This document shows, piece by piece, positions 1 through 12,839 of a stretch of 64,000 nucleotides of DNA. Every line of letters starts with the position of its first letter. The stretch's first letter is position 1. The position numbers were made by a program, and so were the translations under genes. The notes under the pieces are model-generated. The model had not been told where the DNA came from. It did no database searches and saw only the letters and a list, made by a program, of their open reading frames with translations. The DNA comes from Dromiciops gliroides (lineage: Eukaryota > Chordata > Mammalia > Microbiotheria > Microbiotheriidae). Location: positions 118,372,233-118,436,232 of the forward strand of contig NC_057866.1 in assembly GCF_019393635.1 (NCBI RefSeq), given 5' to 3'.

Positions 1-977
1 AATGATTTGCATTTTAACATATTAGATACTTTATTTTACTAAATCAGAATTTTGCACTAAATTACCAAAAGCTTTTTTCAGAATATGAGGAACAAATGTT
101 TAATGGAGCTAAATAGCTAAATGATATTTTGACTAAGTTATACAAATATCTACAGACAGTGACAACAGATAAATCTTCACATAAATGTATCACATCATGG
201 AAAAGAATCATTGGTTACATACTAGAAAAAAAATTGGTTACCCACTTGATACCATGAAGCATTAATTCATTCTTGAATAATAAACCTTTAAAGTGCAAGC
301 CTGGCAGTACAAAACACTGTCATCTCACAAAATTACTGAAAAGACCAAGGACACAAAGGTATATTTTTTTCTTAATGGTATTTTATTTTTCTCCAATTAC
401 ATGTAAAGAGTTTTCAACATTCATTTTTCTAAGGTTTTGAATTCCAAATTTTTCTCCCTCTTTCCCTTCCCTCTCCCCTCCCCAACAAAACAAGCAATCT
501 GATATAGGTTATATATATACAATCATGTTAAGCAAATTTCTATATTAGTATGTTGTGAAAGAAAAATGAAAACAAAAGGGAAAAACCACAAGAGAGAAAA
601 AAAACCAAAAAAGTGAAAATTGCATGCCTTGCAGATTGGTATCTTACAGCCACTCTCTGTGCCATGCCTTTCTCCCCATGAGAAGTCCAAGGACTTTCAT
701 GGTTTCCCTTCCCTTCCTTTTCCCTTCCTCAGCCCTGAAATAAACTAACATCTTATTCTAACTGCTTTTGTGTGCAAGAGGGTCCAAGGACTTCTTTCAT
801 GGTTTCCCTTCCCTTCCCCTTCCTCTAAATAAACTACCATCTTATTCTAATTGCTTTTGTGTGCAAGATGATGTAATTCTTTAAAGATGAATTCCTAAGG
901 ACCCCAAACCCCTACCCCTATCCCAAACACCTAACCCCTTTCCCTTACCCCTTACCCTATTTTCCCCATGACATTTT

Positions 978-990
978 TGGTGCCCAAATT
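978..990 (+). other. ERV primer-binding-site relic
   Basis: TGGTGCCCAAATT resembles the tRNA-Lys primer site TGGCGCCC. It follows the U5-like region, in the position expected for a reverse-transcription primer site. Confidence 0.5.
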
Positions 991-1809
991 TTGAAGGGTA
1001 TGGGAAATTCCCTCTTTCCTTGGTACACGAAACCTGGGGGGTGGGAACCTCCCTTCTGGGTTTCCTTTCTCCCTCTCCCACCTGACTCAACCTCCCGTTT
1101 GAGTCACAGAGAGGTAGAGACAGTCAGCTTTTGCATGTGACAGTGGACGGGCAGCCTCCGTCCCTCACCAAAAGCTCAGCTAGACGTCCGAACCATGCTC
1201 GGACCCTTGGACTCCATGTTTCTGGATTTTTGATAACAGGGACCTTGCGGTAGCCAAAGAGAGAGAAAAGATGACTTGTGCCTGCTCCATAGACCAAGCC
1301 TCACTAATAGCAGTAGCCATCACATCTGCTACCAGCAGATCTCTGGGTGGCCAAGATTCTGGCAGCTGCAGTAAACTGGGACACACACAGGAGTGGGGGA
1401 CACCCCATGAAGGTGAGGCCAGTTCTCCTACTTCTTTGTCACCCAGTGCAGCCCCTTGTCACTGACATCTCCAGGGCTAAGCCCATGGCCAAGCTGGAGG
1501 TAGGAGGCAAGTCTAGGGATAATTCAGGGGTGACCACTGTCTTACTCTCTTGTTCAGGTCCTAGCATTCAGTCAAGGCACAAAGTTGCGGGGATCGGGGA
1601 AAGGACCCTAAAATGTAGATAGACACTGTCTTTCACAGAACTAAGCTTTGATCTGATTACTTAACTCTTTTAAGGCAGGCCATGCCCTGTCTTGCATTCA
1701 GCCTTTCCAGCTTCCACTGGGGAAAAAAAAGCAGCAACACTTTTTTACTCCTTATATTATAAACCATTTTTCATTTTTTTGCCCTGGTTTCTTTTAAAAT
1801 CTTTGTTTA

Positions 1810-1960
1810 GGGGCAGCTAGGTGGCACAGTGGATAAAGCACCAGCCCTGGATTCAGGAGGACCTGAGTTCAAATCTGGCCTCAGACACTTGACACTTACT
1901 AGTTGTGTGACCTTGGGCAAGTCACTTAACCCTCATTGAACCACAAAAAAAAAAAAAAAA
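1810..1960 (+). repeat. tRNA-derived SINE (WSINE1-like)
   Basis: A full-length copy starts GGGGCAGCTAGGTGGCAC and ends with poly-A. Target duplications AAAATCTTTGT lie at about 1797 and 1965. It is nested in the ERV retrocopy, so it is younger than that insertion. Confidence 0.9.
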
Positions 1961-2194
1961 GATAAAATCTTTGTCTGTTCCATCTAGGGCTCAAGGATTC
2001 ATGGCAGATACCCACTGTGCCTATGTTGTCTCCACTCACCCTCGTGACCTCATAGCTCTTCACACTTGGAACCAGGCCTTCTCCACTTCTCCCCTCCCCC
2101 TCCCCTGCACCATGATTTCTTCGACCCCCACTCAGCATGAAGCAGTTTCAGAAGAATCTTCATCCCCTTTCCTTATATATAGTGAAGTGGGGAA

Positions 2195-2675
2195 TGTTAT
2201 GGGCTCAGGGCACCCCAGAAGTTCTCTGGGGCACATCAAAGAAACTTCTCCTTGAGAAACTAATCCAAAGGACAGACACACCTAAAGAAATAAGTGGAAC
2301 CAGATAGAACTGAGCTAGCTCTAGGACCCCCACCCTTTATTCTAGTCTCCCTCAACCTTGGGGAGATAAGATTAGGTGTGGCTGATTCTTTTGTGTCCTG
2401 AGGAGATGGCTTGTGAGAGATCTGCAGCCACCCCTCACCCAATTCCCCCAGCCACCACCAGTGGGGGATGGTCTTCCCTCACTAAAGGAACTTTCCAGTC
2501 AGATGGTCAACCCCATCAGTCCTCTATAAAAGTACCTGCCAGTATCCTGTTCAAGGAGATTGGTATCTCAGAGCCACTCTCTCTGTGCCATGCCTTTTTC
2601 CCCATGAGAACTCCAAGGACTTTCATGGTTTCCCTTCCCTTCCCCTTCCTCTAAATAAACTACCATCTTATTCTA
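2195..2675 (+). repeat. ERV 3' LTR portion (U3 and R) of the retrocopy
   Basis: U3 starts TGTTATGGGCTCAGGG just after the purine tract. A TATA box lies at 2525-2530 and the poly(A) signal at 2654-2659. U5 is missing at this end, as expected of a polyadenylated RNA. The first 150 bp match 60396-60546, and the family is also seen at 7743-8237. Confidence 0.75.
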
Positions 2676-3626
2676 AAAAACAAAAAAAAAGAAAGAAAAG
2701 AAAATAGAATGCCTTGATTTGCATTCAGACTCCGTAGCTCTTTCTCTGGGTGTGGATAGCATTTTCTATCATGGGTCTTTTGGAATTGTCTTGGTTCATT
2801 GTATTGCTGGGAAAAGCTAAGTTTATCACAGTTGATTATCACACAATATTGCTGGTATTGTATGTTGCTTCTGCTCACTTCACTCAACATCAGTTCATGT
2901 AAGTCTTTCCAGGTTTTTCTGAAATCTGCCTGCTCATCATTTCCTACAGCACAATAGTATTCCATTACATTCATATACCATAACTTGTTCAGCCATTCCC
3001 CCATTGATAGGCTTCTCCTCAATGTCCAATTCTTTGCCAGAACAAAAAGAGATGCTATAAATATGTTTGTACATGTGGGTTCTTTTCCCTTTTTTTATGA
3101 TCCCTTTGGATACAGACCTAGTAGTTGTACTGTTTGGTCAAAGAGTATGCACATTTTTATAGCCCTTTGAGCATAGTTCCAAATTCCTCTCCAGAATGGT
3201 TGAATCAGTTAACAATTCTACCAACAATGCATTAATGTCCAAGTTTTCCTACATCCCTTCCAAAATCCAACATTTCCCTTTTTTTGTCATATTAGTCAAT
3301 CTGATAGGTGTCAGGTGGTACCTCAGAGTTGTTTTAATTTGCATTTCTCTAGTTGGTTGTGATTTAGAACATTTTTTTTTTCAAATGACTATAGATAGCT
3401 TTAATTCCTTCATCTGAGAACTGCCTATTTTAATTTTTTGACCATTTCTCAGTTGGAGAATGAATTGTATTCTTATAAATTTGATTCAGTTCACCATATA
3501 TCAGAGAAATAAGGCCTTTATCAGAAACACTGGCTGTAAAAATTGTTTCCCAGCTTTCAGCTTGCCTTCAAATCTTGGTTGCATTTGTTTGATTTGTGGA
3601 AAAAACTTTTTAATTTAATGTAATCA

Positions 3627-3768
3627 GGGCAGCTAGGTGGTGCAGTGGATAGAGCACCAGCCCTGGAGTCAGGAGGACCTGACTTGAAATCCAGCCTCAG
3701 ACACTTAACACTTACTAGCTGTGTGACCCTGGGCAAGTTACTTAGCCCCAATTGCCTCACTTTAAAAA
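3627..3768 (+). repeat. tRNA-derived SINE (WSINE1-like)
   Basis: The GAGTCAGG / AATTGCCTCACT type, inserted in L1 between AATGTAATCA copies. Confidence 0.9.
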
Positions 3769-3945
3769 GTCTTTTTTTTATATTGAATGTAATCAAAATT
3801 ATCCATTTTGCATTTCATTATATTCTCCATCTCTTGTTTGATCATAAATTATTACCCTCTCCATAGATCTGCTAGGTAAACTATTACTTCCTTTCCTAAT
3901 TTGCCTATGGAATCACCCTTTGTGTCTAAATCAAAAGGTACATTT

Positions 3946-6900
3946 TTTAAACTAGAGAAGGTAAAGCCCCAAAGTAATTAAACTTAAAGATGGCTTCATT
4001 TAATACTCAAAATCAATCATTAGAATAGCATTATGTGCTCAGCAACAACCCATGTCCAACTTTAAAGAAAGAACTTTATAATTACTTTATTCAGAATGGC
4101 TACAAAATTTTACATAATGAAACAATGGAACCAGAAATATCCACCCAAAAGCAAAGCCTGCTTTGTCAAAATATGAGAGATTATGATACAAAGCAAATTA
4201 TCTGCATGGATTAATATGTCTTTTATCTCACATACCATTATCATTTCTGAGAACATCAGTTGCCTTTCTTTTTTAAAAGCTACAAGAAAATGACCCAACC
4301 ACATAAGACTAGAATGTTGAAAGGTTCTTTATATTTTATAAATACATTAATTGGTAACATAAGCTGGATGATAGGATATAAAATAAAAAGAGATATAAAC
4401 TTATTTTATGTTCAGAGCAAAATAATCTAAATATCTAAATACATCTAAAGTGTTCCAAGCACCCTCTCATACATTTCTATAATTGTTTTTTTATATGGAA
4501 AAATTAAAGATAAGAATAAGAAGAATATTACTGTTTCACACAATTGCTTCCCAATTTATGAGGCAGGACCAAAAGTATTACTGAAGTCCCACTAGATTAC
4601 ATCTTCTATTTGCTCTTCTTATCTCTATGACATGGTACTGTGTCAGAGAAGAGAATGAAGGTTGTTTGGAAGAGTTCCCTATTCTCACAAATCATGTTAA
4701 TTGCTCTCCTTGGTGATTACTGAATTGATTGTTTGACAGTTTGTTCTCGAATCTTCACGGGTATCAAATTACCAAAGCTTTCCTTTCCTGGGGGTTTAAA
4801 GATGGGCTCTGCCTCTAACCTTTCTGATTCTTCAGGTCCTTCTCCCTGAAATAACAATATGTCAATAATTCTCCAGACAACCACTTATTATCCAGCCCAA
4901 CTAGATTGCTCATAATGTGAAGGTCTTGTTGGAGTGTTACACTCCCTACAGCACTTATTCAGTGCAATCCATTGAACACATTGATCAGGCCAGTTAAATA
5001 GATCTTCTATCTTGAAAGAAATATGAAGTTGTCTTTCTTTTTATCTCCTATCAAGAAAGGGACTGTGACCTTTTATGCAGGCAAGTCACTTAGTGTCTCT
5101 AATCCTCAGTTTCCTCATTTGCAAAATGATACTGATACTTAATACTACTTTGCAATTTATAGGATCTAGGACTGGAAGAGTATTTAGTAGCTATCTAGTC
5201 CAATGCCCTCATTTTACAGAGAAGGAAACTGAGACCCAGGCTAATTAAGTGACTTGCCCAAGATAAAAAAAAAAAGTAGTTAGTGGCAGAACCAGAATCC
5301 TAGCTCAGGTCCTATGATTACAAGTTCTGTGCTCTTTGTAAACTTCAAAGTGTGATATATGTGAGTTATTTTATGATTATCATTTCTCATCACTATCATA
5401 AGCTGTCATGTTGTGGAAAGAGTACTGTATTTGGAGTCAAAAGTTCTGGGTTCAAATCTCAGTTCTGCTACTTGATACCAATGGAGACTTGGTCAAGTCA
5501 CTCAAACTTTCTTGGCCCCAGTTCTCTCATGTCTAAAATTAAGCTAATGATACCACTTCTATATAAATTCTCTCATTATAACCTCACAACAACTCCCTAT
5601 GGTAGGTGACATTATTATCCCAATAATGTATGTATGATATTTTGTAAATTGCAAAGATATGTTATATGGGTATAATACAAATTAACAGCTATTATACTTA
5701 ATACACCTCTCTTTAGGATTTGATGTTACATGTATATGTAGCAACATAATAGCTAGGTTATAAACACTTTATGGATGGGAAATGTCTTACTTTTTGGTTC
5801 CATCACAATGCTCAGGACTGTTCTAGGCTCAGACTGTTTAACTGACAGTTTGATGATGATACTGTTTTATGAAAACAAGGATGCCATGGGTCAGTAGACT
5901 CATTTTTGCATGTATATGCTATTATTCTTTATGCCCATGATCAGTAGGGCATACACTTTTTTAGTTTATAGTAGTGGGTTTACATTGATCCATCTATCCC
6001 ACTTGTGACTCACAGCATGCATACAAGTTTGTGAGAGGGCTGGCTAGGGATAAAGGTACAATAGGCAACCCTGGAAGAACTATTCAAACTCACATGGAGA
6101 CTGAATGTAGAATCTTTGTCTCATTGATAGCATAATAAACTAATATGCATCAGATAATTTTTTTTTAAAATACTGACTACCATAGTACAAGAAAGTTTCC
6201 ATAATATTGTTCCCAGATCATTAATGATGACTCCAAAGGAAATTGAGTAAATCCTGGTAGTAATTCAAGCTCCCAAGTTTACAAGTTCAGTGGGGGAAAA
6301 CCACAGATACTGAGCTCTGTCTAAATTTAAACTATGACTCACCCTCATACTTTTTCCTCAAGCACAGCAACAGATCAACTTCTTCACTCAATTCAGTTTT
6401 TCATTCCAAGTTTTAGAACTTGTCCAAAAAGGGAGCTTTCCCTGAAGTTCCTTTAAACAGGCCCTTGAGATCTACTTCACATACACATTAAATAAGAATT
6501 AGGAAAATACTGTTAGGAACAATACAGCTGCAGCAGGGATGTAGGCAAGGCAGAGGAGGCTATTTCTAACCCATCCAGGAACATAACATTAGCTGCTGCT
6601 TGCAGCTGCTTTAGGAAGGCATTTTGAATCCCTGTATATAAAGATCTTTGGAGCACTGGAGACAAGAGTGACAATGGATTTGGGATAGAAGGAAGAGAGT
6701 AAGGAAAAGGGAAGACTAAAAAAGAAATGCTGTTCAAGGGACTTATTTTCCCAGTAGCCTCCAACCTAGAAATGAGCGTTACTGTCCAATCTCTAACTTG
6801 GGGGTGGGTGGGTGTTGTTTATTTAGAGAGTTGTTTGTTTAATGGTAGCTGATCTCAGCCCCCAGAAGAAACTTTAAATTCAAGCTTCATTGTGCATCTT

Positions 6901-7742
6901 GGGTAAATAGTTAGTTATGAGAATGTCTAGTACTGTGTGGCAAATTCTGCTCAATACACATTTTTCCCTTTTTCCCCCAAGTAAATTATCAGTATGTTAA
7001 TATTATGGAACTAAAAAATAAACTCACAGACTGATTTTGTTTTGATGAATATCATTTTGCCAGGCAAAACCCCAAAGTCTCTGAATATTAGACTCTACTA
7101 GAAATAAAATGCTTTAATTTCATTCATAATTATTATTATCCTCCCCCATTAAAAATTGTCTAGACATGACTAATTTTCCTATGGTACCTTTATGATGAGC
7201 TAGCTCCTGAAGGAGAAGAAATTATAACATCTGTTCATTTACTTTCAAGTTATCATTCTGGTGATTAATGACTGGCTGAACCAAGAAGACCACTTTTAAT
7301 TTTTTTTCATTAAAAACCACATGAGAAATGTTGCCAATGCCAATGCCTCCTTTGTAGAAATTCTAGGCACAGAGATATTTGAAAATCATTCTTGGGTTTT
7401 AAGCATATTTCAAATTATACTAAAGGCAATGTTTAATTCAATTCAACAAGCATTACTGAATATAAATTCTGTGTTGAGTACTGTGCTAGGCACTCAGGGA
7501 GCTAGAAAGTTTAGGCAAGATTGGATTACAGAATCACAAAATGTCAACGTTGGAAAGGGTCTCAGAAGTCATGTCATCCAACTTGTACTTGAACAAGAAT
7601 GCCACTGTCAGCCTAGAGTCCTTGTCCTCAAAGAAATGATAGTCAAGTAAATAGATCTCATACATATCCAAATAGTTTAAAAAACCACTTTATGCTAAAT
7701 TCAGGAGAGAGTTAAAAATAAATTGCTCCGTGAGATCAAAAG
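3946..7742. other. Intergenic, no gene seen
   Basis: AT-rich sequence downstream of YIPF7. Apart from the MIR-like fragments at 5.1-5.6 kb, nothing was recognised. Short open frames such as 6513-6764 and 7321-7650 show no protein-like pattern or splice context. Confidence 0.6.
5060..5625. repeat. MIR-like SINE fragments
   Basis: GCAAGTCACTTAGTGTCTCT, then GAAACTGAGACCCAGG with GTGACTTGCCCAAG, then TGGAGTCAAAAGTTCTGGGT show at least two old tRNA/CORE-SINE fragments side by side. Confidence 0.6.
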
Positions 7743-8237
7743 TGACATGGGCTTAGGATAAATCAGGAGTTTCTCCTTTGAGAAGCAAAACCAAAGGTGA
7801 CCAGATAACAGGACAGACATATTGAGGAATCAAGGGACTATTAAAGTTTAGATTGGTCAGCTAGATATCAGGACAGACACACCTAAGAAGAAAAGGGAGA
7901 TAAAATTCTATAGCAGGAAATTCACCTGCTACCAGACCAGAGGTAGGAGACAGATAACCCCAGAGTCCAGGACCACCACTCCAAATATAAAATCCCCCTG
8001 GCTCTCAGGAATATGAGTAACATCCAAGCTTTCCCCACCCCACCCCAAAAAGGAACTTTCTAGTTTCAGGCGGTTACCCCATCTATCCTCTATAGAAGCT
8101 TTTGCTTTCTTCTGATCTGGGAGGAGAATGTTTCTGAGCCCTCCTCCCCAGGGATAAAGTCTTTGACTTACCCTTCAGTCACTTTCTCTAGTGCCAAATA
8201 AAAGACCACTTTAATTCTAACTGGACTCCCTACGACA
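7743..8237 (+). repeat. Solo LTR
   Basis: The LTR starts TGACATGGGC and ends TACGACA, with AAAG on both sides. The stretch TTCTCCTTTGAGAAGC...CCAAAGG matches the U3 at 2230-2270, and the 3' part has an AATAAA (near 8200) in a similar setting. No internal ERV sequence is attached. Confidence 0.65.
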
Positions 8238-8674
8238 AAAGGGGATAAAAATTAAGGTGACTTCATCTAGATCTCTATTGAAGGAAAATAATATTACTAG
8301 TACTCTACTCTGATTTAGGCTTGTGTGACAGCAATAATTTTATTAACTTTAGCATTACCTAACTTGGAAAGTGATATAGCCAAACTGCTCTAGTCCCTCA
8401 AGTCCTCTAAGATGGTTCTCTATCCTAAGACAATTTAATGTAACATTTATAGAAATCTTGAACAAAGAAAATATTATATAATTGGAAAACATACTTTTGT
8501 GTTAACATTCCAGAATAGTCACTACTCAGTTTGGATCATTTCCCCTTAAGAATTCCTTTCTGTATTCAGTATCTTAATCATGAATTTTAAGACAAGCCAT
8601 TGTCCCCAAGCAGGTCATGAAATCACTTCTCCGGTAAAAAGGCAAGTGTTTCTATCTAAAAAAGAGTAAAGTTT

Positions 8675-8827
8675 GGGGGCAGCTAGGTGGCGCAATGGAT
8701 AAAGCACCGGCCTTGGATTCAGGAGTACCCGGGTTCAAATCCGGCCTCAGACACTTGACACTTACTAGCTGTGTGACCCTGGGCAAGTCACTTAACCCCC
8801 ATTGCCCCCCGCAAAAAAAAAAAAAAA
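8675..8827 (+). repeat. tRNA-derived SINE (WSINE1-like)
   Basis: Full length, flanked by AAAGAGTAAAGTTTGG copies. It forms an inverted pair with the copy at 8952-9124. Confidence 0.92.
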
Positions 8828-8951
8828 GAGTAAAGTTTGGTAATTACCATCACTTCATTTCAAAGGAAGATCTTAGTCTTTGTTCTTTCTACTTTCCTAA
8901 GGAAAAAGGCTAAAGAGGATTTTAGCCTTATTTTTAAAAATACTATTTCTG

Positions 8952-9124
8952 TTTTGTTTTTTGTTTTGTTTTGTTTTTTGGGTTTTTTAGTGAGGCAGTT
9001 GGGGTTAAGCGACTTGCCCAGGGTCACACAGCTAGTAAGTGTTAAGTGTCTGAGGCTGGATTTGAACTCAGGTACTCCTGACTCCAGGGCTGGTGCTCTA
9101 TCCACTGTGCCACCTAGCTGCCCC
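8952..9124 (-). repeat. tRNA-derived SINE (WSINE1-like)
   Basis: Full length on the minus strand, with flanking TAAAAATACTATTTCTG copies. Confidence 0.92.
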
Positions 9125-9141
9125 TAAAAATACTATTTCTG

Positions 9142-12100
9142 AATAGTCTAGAAAAACTAAAAAGGAGGGCTTTGGGTTTTATTTTTAATATACTTCCACA
9201 CACTACCAACATCCTAGAACATATTATTTGCCCTACTGCTGTCTCATGCACACCTGGAATAATCACCTTTGCTAAGAGACCTCATTTGCTTCCTAATCCC
9301 CCTACCTTATTAATGGATTCATAATGAAACTCCACTGTGGAGATTACCTTGATTGTTCAGTGAGCAAATGTAAACACTTCAAGTGATCCCCTTGCCATGC
9401 TTCAAATTCATTCACTCACCACATCTTAGACACAAACTGAAAAAAAAATGTAATAATTACCAAAAAATGGGCAGGAGGTGAAAGCAGGATTTCCCATATA
9501 TCCCAGGTATGGGGAAAGCCTTGTTTAACCATAGCTTAGTGCATATGGAGGGGAATAGTTGTAGCATAGTTTGGAAAAATAAAGTCTACAATATTGTAGA
9601 GACCTTGAATGTCAAGTTGAGAGTTTTTAATTTATTTGTCAGTCAGTAAGGAGTAATGAGGAGTTTGGAGTAGAAGTGTGATATGATCAGATGTTATGAA
9701 TGTTATGAAATAAAAGCCTAAAAGTGTTGTTTTTGTTCCCCCCCAAAAAAACAAATCCTAAAAATGTCATGTCATATAAGTAATTGCTGGACTACCAGGT
9801 TCATTGTTCTCCTGTGAGACCAGAGGGAAGGGAACCTGGGGAGTTCTAAGTATCTTGCTCCTGCATGGAAAGCTAGCCTCTCTGACATGACTGTCCAAAT
9901 ATTTTCAGAACAGACTTCTATGTTGGGGACAACGGCTGAAATAAAAGTGCTTAACAAATTGTATCCTTCTAGTTGTGAGGAGAGGAGGGTTACTTTAAAT
10001 TTAAGGTAACCAAAATTACTTTCTCAAAAGAAAGTTTCCTAGTTTATATTCATTGGTGACTACCTACATGGTGTGATTTGGGTGAGAATAGAAGCCTCAT
10101 ATGCCCCCCAAATATTATCCTCATCAACCTGGCACAATGTCTGAAAACTCTAATATTAGAGCCACTCTTCTTTATTATGGAATTATGTTTCCAGATATTT
10201 GCCCCCCCCAAAATGCAAATGTTACCTAAGAGAGGTGACCCACTAATCATTAGTATTTATTAACACTTTAACTTGGATTAATTAATCAGATTAGCTAATA
10301 GTCACTTAGGTTAGAAATAAATCCCTCGGGTAGGAAACAAGACAAGTAAGATTTGAGGGGGTATAAGGTAGAGGCAGAGAGAAAGTTTCAGCATATGGAC
10401 TATTACCAAAGGTAAATGCATCAAGTGGGGCATTACAGTACGGGTTTCAATGAAAAACACTTGTTTCTATACCATTTACATATGTTTTTAAAAGGCATAT
10501 TCTGTAATTATGAAGATTTCTTTCTTAATTTGGTAGCTCCAAGTCTTTTAACAGAAGGAAGATTTCTTCTAATTCTCTATATCCTACACTTTACAGAAAG
10601 GTAGACAGTTGTGGGCAGATGGGAGGTAAATACCAGATGGGAGGGGGCATGAGAGGGTGCTCCTTCAAAAAGTAAGGCAAGAAAGCAAGGAGGAAAGTAC
10701 AGGGTATGAGTTTAGTTGGTCCCCAGGACCTGATTACCAAGGTACCCACTAATAAAGATTGGGATTAAAGGCCTCCTCACTACACACTCCTCCAGGTGGC
10801 CAATATGATCTTCAGAAAGGTGAAGTCAACTGCCCAAGGAGATTAGACCTTTTCCTGACACCATTATCATGACCATTTTTCTAGGCAGGTCACAATGCTA
10901 ATGAGAGATGTGATTGGGAGGAAGAAGGGGTAGAATAGACAAGGTTGTTCTGCTACATGCTACCACAATCTAGGGATTGCCTTTGCCACAGCAGGCATCT
11001 AACTTTGGCACCAGACCCTTATAAGGATTATGATGTAGAAGAATGGAATCAATCAATCAACAAGCATTTGTCAAATACCTACACTGTGCTAGACCCTAAG
11101 AATAGCAAGAAATGTGAAATAATATTTCCCTCAAGGAATTTATACTTTCTACCACAATGCTTCTTGTCTTGGGAGAGTCTGTGGATCTGTGATCTTAGAT
11201 GGGGATTAACCTTTTTTTCATTAACCTCTAACTGAAATTTAGCATAATTTCCCATTATGTAGGTAAACAACAGACATCACTTTGAACAGTGCATAGGCTT
11301 TGTCAGACTGCCAAAGGGGTCCACGACACAAAGGTTGAGAATTCCTGCTCTAAGAGGAGCCTGCAACTCAACCCCCTCCTCCAATGAATTGCAATTTCCC
11401 TCTATGTTATGGCTAAAAAACTCCTACTTCCCACACCTACTGATTCGCTGTGATTTTGCTGATGTAAAAATTGTGATCCCTGCTGGAGAATCTTTTCCAT
11501 GATATTTAGGCTCATAACTAAGATAAAGTAACCATGGCTTTGACCCAGGATTCTACAGTTTAGAGGATTTTACAGCACCCCAGTACTCCTTCAGAATGTA
11601 AAAAGGACTGAACTTACCTTCTACCCTGAAATATACTTACCTACATTCATATTTTATCCTCTGCTCACCACTGGGTCCATGAGGATATAGATAGTTTCAT
11701 TTTTTTTATTTTTTATTTTTATCCTCAATGTCCAGGAGAGTGCCTTGTAATAGTAAGTGCTTAAAAAATATTTCCTGATTTAAATTGTTGAATGACTAGA
11801 TATATCCATAAAGAAAATTAATATGCCAGCAGTGTGAAGGATCTATTTGTTGAAAGTTGAGGCTGCAGTCAGAGGACCAGTTAGGAGTCTGTGGCTTTAG
11901 ACCAGGAAGGTGATAATAAGGATCTATACTAGAAGTAGTGGTAAGAATAGTAGAAATAATAACATGGTTATGGATGAGAAAGAGACAACGAGACAGAGGC
12001 AGAGAGAGAGAGAAATTGGATAATGTTTCAGGTTAGTGTTTAGTAACATCACTTGAGGGTTAAATGTACATTGCAGATACTAATAACCATACTCTTCCTT

Positions 12101-12739
12101 GCAGGTTTGTTGAGAAGGCTGCTTTTTGTGAGTAGGAAAGTGACAAATAAATATAAATTGCTATTTGATAGGGCAAAGAGATCATGTGGGCAATGAAAAT
12201 AACAGGTCTGAGATCTAGCAATCAGTGCTTGTAAATGCTCCTGAAAGGGAAGGAGGTACTCATTCACATTTGCTATCTAGTTTTTAAAAAGTGATAAATG
12301 GCCCTAGTGAAAAATGATATTTGGTTTAGGTGATTTTCAGAGATATAAATTCTTAAATAATGTCACCAAAATGGCAGAATTACTGTGTATATGAAGGCTA
12401 TATTATAAAAGGAAATGGCTACTTTAAGAACAGTCCTGCTTTTGAGGTTGATGTCCCTTGGTACTACTGCCAAAGATAGAATATAAGACTAAATGGATCA
12501 ATAATCCAGTATGGTGACTTTTTTGTTTATATTTGTTCAGTCTGTATCATTTGCAAGCTTCCAAAGGTCAGGGGCTGAAACTGTCAAATTCAGTCATCCA
12601 ATAAACATTATGGAGGATATTTTGTATGCAAAAATCAGCTAAACTACCAAGGGCTATGTATCCAGGACTCTTTACTCTTCTTCACCCACCAAACCCAACC
12701 AATTGCCAAGTCTTATTAATTCTACCATTGAAACATTTC
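9142..12739. other. Intergenic, no gene seen
   Basis: Holds the partial hAT-like element near 11.2 kb and an L2/MIR-like end near 11640-11800 (GTGCCTTGTAATAGTAAGTG). 9600-9720 has old-repeat wording (GTGTGATATGATCAGATG). Otherwise unassigned. Confidence 0.55.
11185..11348. mobile_element. Partial copy of the 25.9 kb hAT-like MITE
   Basis: The stretch shares ACCTCTAACTGAAATTTAG and GACTGCCAAAGG with 26012-26100 and ends with the same right terminus, AAGGTTGAGAATTCCT. The left end is degraded. Confidence 0.5.
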
Positions 12740-12740
12740 T

Positions 12741-12824
<84 letters not shown>
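12740..12824. repeat. (TA)n(TG)n microsatellite
   Basis: About 21 bp of TA followed by about 62 bp of TG. The coding-looking Cys/Val and Thr/His frames here are artefacts. Confidence 0.97.
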
Positions 12825-12826
<2 letters not shown>

Positions 12827-12839
12827 CCCTTCTTTCCAC

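Larger units (their letters stand above)
631..2699 (+). mobile_element. Processed retrocopy of an endogenous retrovirus transcript
   Basis: The insert starts at 631 with LTR sequence that matches 2556 onward, about 31 nt after the TATA box (2525-2530) of the 3' LTR, i.e. the expected start of R. It then has U5, a tRNA-Lys-like primer site (TGGTGCCCAAATT, 978-990), a decayed internal region, a purine tract (GAAGTGGGGAA), U3 from 2195 and R. R ends about 16 nt after AATAAA and is followed by an A-rich tail (2676-2699). The flanks are a 16-bp imperfect duplication (615-630 and 2700-2715). The R-U5...U3-R-poly(A) order with L1-like flanks indicates L1 mobilisation of an ERV RNA. No intact viral frame is seen. 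Confidence 0.75.
360..3945 (-). mobile_element. L1 LINE 3' part, interrupted by an ERV retrocopy and a SINE
   Basis: Read on the minus strand, 3022-2660 encodes the carboxy end of L1 ORF2 (KLWYMNVMEYYCAVGNDEQ). The region 3960-3030 is the preceding ORF2 sequence, decayed, and 630-360 is the A-rich 3' UTR. The copy is 5'-truncated near 3945. It is split by the insertion at 631-2699 and by a SINE at 3627-3768 flanked by AATGTAATCA repeats. It is not an active element. Confidence 0.85.

Noticed and set aside
900..962. C-rich run with CCCTA/CCTTACCC units resembling telomere repeats
   Set aside because: The units are irregular and lie inside the U5/leader region of the ERV retrocopy; no true TTAGGG array is present.
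2660..3022. 120-codon frame with recognisable protein
   Set aside because: It is the end of L1 ORF2, not a host gene.
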